Shown: positions 59,101 to 64,000 of the stretch, piece by piece
How the letters are laid out: each line of letters opens with the position of its first letter
How positions within the stretch are numbered: position 1 is the first letter of the stretch
Assembly: GCA_015060555.1 (NCBI GenBank)
Contig: SUYG01000013.1
Location: 1-64,000 of the forward strand
Direction of reading: 5' to 3'
From: Physcousia sp015060555
GTDB taxonomy: Bacteria > Bacteroidota > Bacteroidia > Bacteroidales > Bacteroidaceae
Length of the DNA: 64,000 nucleotides
Program-made: the position numbers and the translations under genes
The notes under the pieces: generated by a model
What the model saw: only the letters and a program-made list of their open reading frames with translations
Told to the model about the DNA's origin: nothing
Databases searched by the model: none

Positions 59101-59790
59101 CAGCAGGTAGTCAAACTCCTCGCTGGCCACGGCAACGGGGTCATGCTGACGGCTGAGTCCGCCTGAGCCTCGCATATAACTGTAGTAGAGCCACTGTGCC
59201 GTGTCGCTGGCCAGCAGGCAGAAGGGCTCGGCGGCGTCGATCTCCTCGATGGCGCGTTCCTGTTGGTCGAGGTAGTAGAAATAGGTGGAAGCGACGATGT
59301 GCATGTCACCGCTGCCGTACTCCAGACGGCGACGCCGGTGTGGCGACAGCTTGCGTTTGCGCGACGTGAATTTGGAGAGATACTGCTGGGCTTGCGTTCG
59401 ATGGCGGAAGAAGGCGAGGTTGTCGCTGGTGCGCTGTGCCACGCGCATCTGTGTCACGTCAGCCACCAAACGCTCGATGGGGTCTGACGTCAGCGCTTCC
59501 ACCTGCAGTGTCAGTTGCAGCGTGCTGTCGAAGTCCATCTTTTGCAGGCGCTCAAACGACAAGTGGTTCAGCGCCTCGGCTTCACCTTCGACGTAGCTGA
59601 TGCGGCGTGCCTCCTCCAAGGCCAGCGTAGCCCATTTCCTCACGGAGTCCACCTGTCTGTAGTGCCAGCGATAGGCAATCTCGTTCAGGGAATCTACGCG
59701 CTGCTCGGCGACACCCGTAGATGCCTTACGTCCCGTGCAGCTCACGAACAGAGCTGCGCAGGCGAGAACCCAGAGGTGTGCTGCTTTCAA
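56173..59790 (-). CDS. Giant sensor histidine kinase with two kinase-like modules (DUF5112/DUF5113 type)
   Basis: A 1205-aa sensor. Order: lipoprotein-type signal (Cys 18); TPR sensor region (30-395); transmembrane helix (407-428); coiled coil (435-490); His-containing dimerisation helix (IIHEVQRM, His507); ATPase domain with N-box NTLADNARKFTPEGG (602-616), G1 DTGVG (639-643), G2 GFGFGL (672-677); hydrophobic segment (719-736); second TPR-like region (745-870); transmembrane helix (879-901); coiled coil; second phosphoacceptor-like helix CLSTIKHETMYYPGRI (His969); and a degenerate ATPase-like end (1070-1180). A Pro/Ser/Gly tail (1183-1205) appears repeat-derived. It overlaps the upstream TPR gene by 4 bp. 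Cognate regulator is encoded downstream. Confidence 0.88.
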   Translation of the reverse strand: MKAAHLWVLACAALFVSCTGRKASTGVAEQRVDSLNEIAYRWHYRQVDSVRKWATLALEEARRISYVEGEAEALNHLSFERLQKMDFDSTLQLTLQVEALTSDPIERLVADVTQMRVAQRTSDNLAFFRHRTQAQQYLSKFTSRKRKLSPHRRRRLEYGSGDMHIVASTYFYYLDQQERAIEEIDAAEPFCLLASDTAQWLYYSYMRGSGGLSRQHDPVAVASEEFDYLLQCFWVSRRDGYLFFEANAEQSLATLFADSARLEIVRKRQPEVVHVLETSFGTENPAMQMAEAALTTFVSYDDLYQKANALRTLGELSFAAGNYPEAISYFDCALECVDWQMNTHQKTVPMWIANIREQMSVAYSALDMKAESDFNRNAYLDLLADTREDAELESRVEQLKIRSDRQRLMLIIIVTMAVFTCLLVYLLARTWRRRRVSDERQLQQRLHEIQTTADALQQQQMEAQETLQEQQAATELRLLRDKRLNVEKRAKLQLVMGIVPFLDRIIHEVQRMKKHATPDTASLTYIGELTDQITRYNDLLTDWIQMEQGQLSLHISSFSLQPLFDSLSKSHFAYEQKGLELCIEPTELCVKADRALTLFMLNTLADNARKFTPEGGTVSISAMADEEDGAAFVELSVQDTGVGLTEEDIELILTHKVYDASKIGEEEKSEKGFGFGLMNCKGIIEKYRKTNPLFRVCQMGIDSSIGEGSRFWFRLPRVVEAVLMVLLLWSLPENMAAQTKAAHDNSRQTSQVYALADSVYECNVSGRYADAIAYADSAFKVISRNHVTHHRNTHERLSLSDTGLEPLEILWWQRQEPMDYSLLLGLRNEIAVAALALHDWPLYRFNNRTYTRLYKLTNQDPTLEAFCEQSDRDHERDRIGLVMLVMLILTSLLSFYFLWLRPRTKFRKAMKNLNEQQLQQLQQVKEAERLQREADIELAEDEHNRRLYEEERLHVQNQIIDNCLSTIKHETMYYPGRIQQLAVRLSDDTTATPSLLDTLSETVDYYKEVHSLLSEQAVRQSEALNFRRRNIAPEDFMAALPQRCQVIARKAQVDTMLEIDNRLGTNQFRGDPDLLQMLIEMLLEAEISLTKGQGSGTLEHLPLQLTAAIDGSFARFTLSNPFLTLTPEALQELFMPHEQAIPLLVAKQIIREHDTFLGHPGCRIAAEALDEGHALWFTLPLVVSPTPGSTPKGEGSSNTSSPKIK
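56193..56245. repeat. GC-rich palindromic stretch forming the kinase C-terminal tail
   Basis: Contains CTCCCCTCGCCCTTTGGAG and a GGGTGTGGGGCTT stretch, similar in style to the GC-rich repeats elsewhere. It codes for residues about 1183-1200 (SPTPGSTPKGEG), beyond the last recognisable domain. Confidence 0.5.
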
Positions 59791-61019
59791 CTCTTCTTTT
59801 TCTTCAGGATTCTGTCGATTTCGTCGAACTCCTTACCCATGTTCAGGTGCAGGTAGATGCGATAAAGCGCAGGTGCCCAGCGCTCCTGGTCGTCGGGTGT
59901 CAGCTTTCGAACCTGCTCCATCGGCTGTCGTGCCAGCTGATAGAGTTTGCGTAGGGTGGCCTGGTCTTTGCGGAACTGCGGATTCTTCAGGTCTGTGCAG
60001 GCTGTATCGGCGAAAGCCGTTGCGATGTTCAGCGCTGCTATACCTTTATTATAATATGCGTTCACGTGATCGGGTGCCAGCGCCAGACACGAGTCGCAGG
60101 CGCTGATGGCCTCGCTGTCGCGATGCAGCTTCAGGAGCATCAGGCTCTTGGCATACCAGAAGAGCGCCACCGTGTCTGCCACGTGTGTCATGGAGTCGGC
60201 CAGCGCGAGTCCCTCTTCCCACTGTGATGTCCGCGTGTAGTAGTTGAGCAGATGTGTGAAGAAGAACTGGTTGTTGGCGTAGGAGCGTATGCCCTCGTGC
60301 AAGGCATCCAGCCATCGTGCCGTGTCGCCCTTGTTCTCCCATGCCCTCGCCACATATTCCTGCACGAGGTCGCTGCGCTGCCCTGCACGTTTGGCCAGTT
60401 CGGCATGTTTGAGAACACCGTTGATGTTCCCCTCCTTCTGTGCTGAGAAGACAGCCAGATAGGATGTCATCGGCACCTGCACGTCCTTCTCCAGCAGCGA
60501 GTCCTGCGCGAAGATGGGGTGTCCGGCGGTAGCAAGGTAAGCATCGAAGTAGTCGTAGGCTTTTTGTGTCTGTCCGTGCTGATAGTACCACTTGCCGCCC
60601 GTGAGCAGGTTGCTGCGGTAGGGGGCCAGCATCTCGCGGTAGCGGCGACGTCCGGAAAGGTCCACCTTCCCTTTTTCGTTGGGCTGTGCGCCCACGCTGT
60701 CCGCCATGGTCACGAGCGTGAAGATGTCGCGTATGGAACTGAAGAAGACCACCGTGTCATACGGCTTCTTCAGATACAGTTTCACGTTCTCCGCTTCGTT
60801 CACGGCCTCGCTGCACTGTGCAGCCAGCAGGAGGCACTCGACACGTTTTTTGTGTCGAGTCTCCGGCTTGGCAGCTTCGGCGAGCAGGCTCTGGCGCCAC
60901 TTCTCAAGTTGCTCGCGTTTCTGCGGCCTCTTGAGTCCGTCCTTGACGGTGCGTGTGATTTTCTCCGCCAGAACAGGCGTGCTCAGCACGATAAAAACTA
61001 TGAATAGGATTTTTTTCAT
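59787..61019 (-). CDS. Exported TPR-repeat protein in the signalling operon
   Basis: A 410-aa exported protein: signal peptide ILFIVFIVLSTPVLA, then helical repeats with TPR features (AWENKGDTARWLDALHEGIR, YYNKGIAALNIATAF). No other domain recognised. It overlaps the histidine kinase start and the preceding TPR gene end by 4 bp each, so the three are translationally coupled. It may be a periplasmic accessory or co-sensor for the kinase, or an older member of the same sensor; its sequence plan resembles the TPR protein of the next gene. Family otherwise unknown. Confidence 0.82.
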   Translation of the reverse strand: MKKILFIVFIVLSTPVLAEKITRTVKDGLKRPQKREQLEKWRQSLLAEAAKPETRHKKRVECLLLAAQCSEAVNEAENVKLYLKKPYDTVVFFSSIRDIFTLVTMADSVGAQPNEKGKVDLSGRRRYREMLAPYRSNLLTGGKWYYQHGQTQKAYDYFDAYLATAGHPIFAQDSLLEKDVQVPMTSYLAVFSAQKEGNINGVLKHAELAKRAGQRSDLVQEYVARAWENKGDTARWLDALHEGIRSYANNQFFFTHLLNYYTRTSQWEEGLALADSMTHVADTVALFWYAKSLMLLKLHRDSEAISACDSCLALAPDHVNAYYNKGIAALNIATAFADTACTDLKNPQFRKDQATLRKLYQLARQPMEQVRKLTPDDQERWAPALYRIYLHLNMGKEFDEIDRILKKKKS

Positions 61020-62293
61020 TCAAGCAGTTTGTCCATTTCCGCCTGCTTAGCTTTGTTGCCTATGATGTAATAGACGGTGGAGAGGCGGCCTGCCCACTTG
61101 TGAGGATTGTCGGGCTCCAGTTCCTTGACCTTCAGGAAGTAAGGCTCAGCCTTGGCATAGGCAGCCTTCACGGGCTTCACGGCCTCCTTGAACTGGGCGT
61201 CGGTCATCTTCTTGCCGCTGAGGGCTTCGTTGATGTCGTAGCCATGGTTGCTCCAGCATACGCCAGCGTTGAAGTAGGCATCAGAGTATTCGGGATCGGT
61301 CTCGATGGCCTTGTCAAAGAAGACCACGGCCTCCTCGTACTTCTTGTCGTTCATCAGCACCAGACCCTTGGCATAGTTGCCCAGCTTGCTGTTGGGGTCG
61401 GCAGCGATGATGTCGTCGGCGAAGGACTGTGCCTCGGCGCTCTTGTCTTTGTTGAAGTAGTAAGCCATCATGTTCTGTGCCACGCCCTCGTTGGAGGAGG
61501 GGTCTTCGAGCACAATTTCGCGGCCCACCTTCAGCCACTGCACGGTGTCGCCTGATTCATACAGAGCAGCCAGATAGAGCTGGTTCACCTGGCTCTTCTC
61601 CTGAGTGTATTCACGGGCCTTTGGGATGAACTCGTTGAAGGCCTTGTAGTCCTTGGCGAAGTAGGCGCAGAGGCAGGTGAAGTAGGCTATCTGCGGTGTC
61701 ATCTCGTCGTTGGCCAGCGTCTCTGCGTCGGCACCGAGGATGGTGTAGGTCTGGGGGTAGCTCATCCAGCGGCGGAAGGCATCGAGGGCCTTGGCGTGCT
61801 GACCGTTCTGGAAGAACATCTGACCGCAGAAGGCGATGTATTGGCGGAAGCGGATGACATCAATCTTGTTGATGTTCGTGTAGGGGTCTTTGTCGCCCTT
61901 CAGGCCCAGGGCCTGCGTTGCCTTGTAGCACTCCTCCATGGCATCCAGAGCCTTGTAGATGTACTCTGCGAGGGCTGCAGTGTCCGTGGGCTGCTTCTGG
62001 ATGACATTGTCAAGCAGCGGGGCGAACTTGAACTTATAGAGCTGTGCCTGGATATCCCATGCATTGGCCAGTTCCTTCTTCGTCTCGGGGCTGGTGAAGG
62101 TGGGCTGCAGCATGTCCAGACATTCCTGCATCTTCTGGTTCATCTGTGCCGTTTCCTTCTCTGTGCGCTCGTGGTTGGCCACGAGATTCTGGACTTCATC
62201 TTTCAGGTCGCGAGCCTTGCGCACGACTTTGTCCTGTGCAACAGCCGTTCCGGCTACTGCGAACAATGCTACTGCAAATAAGATTTTTTTCAT
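61016..62293 (-). CDS. Exported TPR-repeat protein, first gene of the signalling operon
   Basis: A 425-aa exported protein: signal peptide ILFAVALFAVAGTAVAQ, a helical region and TPR units (for example YAKGLVLMNDKKYEEAVVFF followed by DKAIETDPEYSDAYFNAG, a classical TPR). The C-terminal third ends KVKELEPDNPHKWAGRLSTV. Such proteins are common periplasmic scaffolds in Bacteroidota. It starts the operon TPR - TPR - kinase - response regulator; upstream is a 187-bp inverted-repeat element. I found no clear promoter boxes between 62294 and 62352. Confidence 0.85.
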   Translation of the reverse strand: MKKILFAVALFAVAGTAVAQDKVVRKARDLKDEVQNLVANHERTEKETAQMNQKMQECLDMLQPTFTSPETKKELANAWDIQAQLYKFKFAPLLDNVIQKQPTDTAALAEYIYKALDAMEECYKATQALGLKGDKDPYTNINKIDVIRFRQYIAFCGQMFFQNGQHAKALDAFRRWMSYPQTYTILGADAETLANDEMTPQIAYFTCLCAYFAKDYKAFNEFIPKAREYTQEKSQVNQLYLAALYESGDTVQWLKVGREIVLEDPSSNEGVAQNMMAYYFNKDKSAEAQSFADDIIAADPNSKLGNYAKGLVLMNDKKYEEAVVFFDKAIETDPEYSDAYFNAGVCWSNHGYDINEALSGKKMTDAQFKEAVKPVKAAYAKAEPYFLKVKELEPDNPHKWAGRLSTVYYIIGNKAKQAEMDKLLE

Positions 62294-62352
62294 TAGTTTA
62301 TTAAGTTAGGTAATCAAATTGTTAGACAAATGGATTATTGATTGGTTTAAAT

Positions 62353-62539
62353 ACCACAGATTACACAGATTCAACAGATTCATGTTCTCTTGTAATCAAA
62401 TTTTTATCTGATATTTCACGGATTCCTGAGCGAAAGGCTTCGCAGCTTTCGAATGCCAGCGCCGATATCATCTGCGAAATTTTCAAGTTAATTGAATTCT
62501 ATAGGACTTATAATCAGTGTAATCTGTGAAATCTGTGGT
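62353..62539. repeat. 187-bp element with CACAGATT-rich terminal inverted repeats
   Basis: Left end 62353-62380 and right end 62512-62539 are imperfect inverted copies; both start ACCACAGATT outermost and continue with CACAGATT-type units. The centre has no gene and contains a smaller palindromic stretch (CGAAAGGCTTCGCAGCTTTCG, 62431-62451). It begins 6 bp after the gyrA stop codon. Similar CACAGATT repeats are, from memory, widespread in Bacteroidota genomes. Confidence 0.75.
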
Positions 62540-62545
62540 TTACTT

Positions 62546-64000
62546 TTATTGTTGATCGTCGCGGTCGAGGGTCACCGTCTGCCCGTCGCTCATTTCTGTG
62601 GGCTCAGGGATGTCCTTGGCACGTGCTTCTTCGGGCAGTTCTTCCTCTTCCTCGTCCTCCGTGGTGGGAACGATGCAGACGTTGGCGATCACGTCGCCGC
62701 GCTTCTGCAGTTCGATGAGTTTCACGCCCTGAGTGGCACGCCCCTGAATCTTGATGTCTTCGAGGTGCATGCGCAGTGTCACGCCGCTCTTGTTGATAAT
62801 CATCAGGTCCTCGTCGTTGGTGACACTCTTGATGGCCATGAGCAGACCCGTCTTCTCCGTGACCTCCAGCGTCTTCACGCCCTTGCCGCCACGGTTGGTG
62901 ATGCGGTAGTCCTCGACATCGGAGCGCTTGCCGTAGCCCTTTTCGCTGACCACCAGGATGGTCTCCTCCTCGGGCTTATCGACCACCACCATGCCGACGA
63001 CTTCGTTGCCCTCGCCTTCGAGGGTGATGCCGCGTACGCCGGTGCTGTTACGTCCCATCGCGCGTACCGTATTCTCATTGAAGCGCACGGCACGACCCAT
63101 CTTCGAGGCGATGACCACTTCGTTCTCGCCGTTCGTCAGTGCCACATCCACCACGCGGTCGCCCTCGTTGATGTTGATGGCGATGACGCCGTTCGTGCGC
63201 GGACGGCTGTAGTTGGCCAGCGACGTCTTCTTGATGGTGCCCTCGCGTGTGCAGAACAGCACATAGTGGCTCTCGTTGAAGTCCTTGTCGTTGAGCTTCC
63301 TGATGTAGAGGCATGCGTTGATGCTGTCATCGGGCTCTATGTTGAGCATGTTCTGGATGGCGCGACCCTTCGAGGCCTTGTTGCCTTCAGGGATGTCATA
63401 CACCTTCAGCCAGTAGCAGCGACCCTTCTGCGTGAAGAACAGCATCGTGTTGTGCATCGTGGCACGATAGATGTGTTCGATGAAGTCGCCGTCGCGTGTG
63501 GCAGAACCCTTGGCGCCCACGCCGGCACGGCCCTGAGCACGGAACTCAGCCAGCTGGGTGCGCTTGATATATCCGAGGTGCGAGATGGTGATGACCACTT
63601 CATCATCAGCGTAGAAGTCCTCTGGGTTGAATTCTTCACTTGAATACACAATCTCGCTGCGACGGGGATCGCCGAAGCGCTCCTTCACCTCGATGAGTTC
63701 GTCCTTGATGACCTTCCAGCAGAGGGTGTCGTCGGTGAGAATCTGGTTGTAGTATTCGATCTTCTTCATCAGCTCGTCGTACTCGGCGTGCAGTTTCTCC
63801 TGCTGCAGGCCGGTGAGCTGTGCCAGACGCATATCCACGATGGCCTTCGACTGCAGCTCGTCCAGCTTGAAGCGCTCTTCCAAGCGTTTGCGGGCCTCTT
63901 CGGGTGTCTTGCTGGTCTTGATGATCTGCACCACCTCGTCGATGTTGTCGCTGGCGATGATCAAGCCTTCCAGGATGTGTGCACGCTCCTCGGCCTTGCG
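62546..64000 (-). CDS. gyrA: DNA gyrase subunit A, C-terminal part (cut by window edge)
   Basis: 484 codons of the 3' end of gyrA; the 5' part lies beyond 64000. The first visible residues RKAEERAHILEGLIIASDNI match the end of the GyrA N-terminal domain (E. coli RKARDRAHILEALAVAL). Then come the coiled-coil connection (RLAQLTGLQQEKLHAEYDEL) and the C-terminal beta-pinwheel with blades such as GTIKKTSLANYSRP and GRAVRFNENTVRAMGRNSTG; the GyrA box region reads AQGRAGVGAKG. It ends in an acidic tail. The pinwheel and box distinguish gyrase from topoisomerase IV (ParC). Confidence 0.96.
   Translation of the reverse strand, partial: RKAEERAHILEGLIIASDNIDEVVQIIKTSKTPEEARKRLEERFKLDELQSKAIVDMRLAQLTGLQQEKLHAEYDELMKKIEYYNQILTDDTLCWKVIKDELIEVKERFGDPRRSEIVYSSEEFNPEDFYADDEVVITISHLGYIKRTQLAEFRAQGRAGVGAKGSATRDGDFIEHIYRATMHNTMLFFTQKGRCYWLKVYDIPEGNKASKGRAIQNMLNIEPDDSINACLYIRKLNDKDFNESHYVLFCTREGTIKKTSLANYSRPRTNGVIAININEGDRVVDVALTNGENEVVIASKMGRAVRFNENTVRAMGRNSTGVRGITLEGEGNEVVGMVVVDKPEEETILVVSEKGYGKRSDVEDYRITNRGGKGVKTLEVTEKTGLLMAIKSVTNDEDLMIINKSGVTLRMHLEDIKIQGRATQGVKLIELQKRGDVIANVCIVPTTEDEEEEELPEEARAKDIPEPTEMSDGQTVTLDRDDQQ

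Noticed and set aside
62338..62529. Small plus-strand frame of 63 codons
   Set aside because: It is a translation of the CACAGATT inverted-repeat element (TDYTDSTD-type peptide), not a gene.
1..64000. tRNA, rRNA and IS elements
   Set aside because: No cloverleaf-like GTTC-bearing segment, rRNA conserved string or transposase-like protein was seen in any gap, although a program such as tRNAscan was not available.

Overview
ORGANISM. The window comes from a Bacteroidota chromosome, most likely Prevotellaceae or a near relative. The signs are: families restricted to that group (DUF4835/PorD-like, DUF3127, DUF4923, DUF5686, HU-CCDC81/SPOR proteins, DUF5112/DUF5113-type histidine kinases), a secreted metalloprotease with a type IX secretion C-terminal tail, a Nudix-type AraR regulator next to araA/araD, a fused NfnA/NfnB-type oxidoreductase, and promoter boxes of the Bacteroidota form TTTG-N19/20-TAnnTTTG. 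I see no rRNA, tRNA, CRISPR array, phage or IS transposase gene. The species assignment is inference.

LAYOUT. 1-15902 (all minus): mnmE, a nucleoside phosphorylase, a PD40 envelope protein, a fused NADH/ferredoxin-NADP oxidoreductase, a lipocalin-like lipoprotein, an RluA-type pseudouridine synthase, rlmH, a trypsin-fold/TPR protein, recN, a PorD-like protein, coaBC, a DnaQ-like exonuclease and dnaN. 16123-24372: a DUF3127 OB-fold protein with an SSB-like tip, an FHA protein paired with an HU-CCDC81/SPOR protein, then an AddAB-type helicase-nuclease pair. 24373-37756 (minus): a sugar block. The arabinose part is araA, two small paralogous unknowns, araD, the Nudix regulator and a sodium/sugar symporter. 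The galactose part is an MFS sugar porter, two aldose epimerases, galK and a FucP-type transporter. No ribulokinase gene is present. 37960-44681: aminotransferase, FtsX-type permease, nadC, DUF5686 barrel protein, patatin. 45276-55364 (minus): Dna2-like nuclease-helicase, MltF-like lytic transglycosylase, udk, secreted metalloprotease, PcrA/UvrD. 55404-62293 (minus): a signalling operon of two TPR proteins, a giant double histidine kinase and a response regulator. 62546-64000: 3' part of gyrA, cut by the window edge.

WHAT STANDS OUT. The genes are mostly familiar; the novelty lies in the DNA between and inside them. (1) Three near-identical leaders of about 50 nt sit 7-10 nt upstream of the start codons of araA, the symporter gene and galK. 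They can fold into interlocking (pseudoknot-like or mutually exclusive) stems whose last strand covers the ribosome-binding position. (2) Related GC-rich palindromes occur inside genes: a 120-bp element lies in frame in the linker of the fused oxidoreductase, and a GC-rich stretch forms the C-terminal tail of the histidine kinase. (3) Two loci carry 22-nt-periodic tandem arrays with shared sequence; one array is enclosed by inverted repeats of about 80 nt. (4) Degenerate 7-nt (heptamer) arrays recur at several loci, and two of them are read as signal-peptide coding sequence. (5) A 187-bp element with CACAGATT-rich terminal inverted repeats lies between gyrA and the signalling operon.
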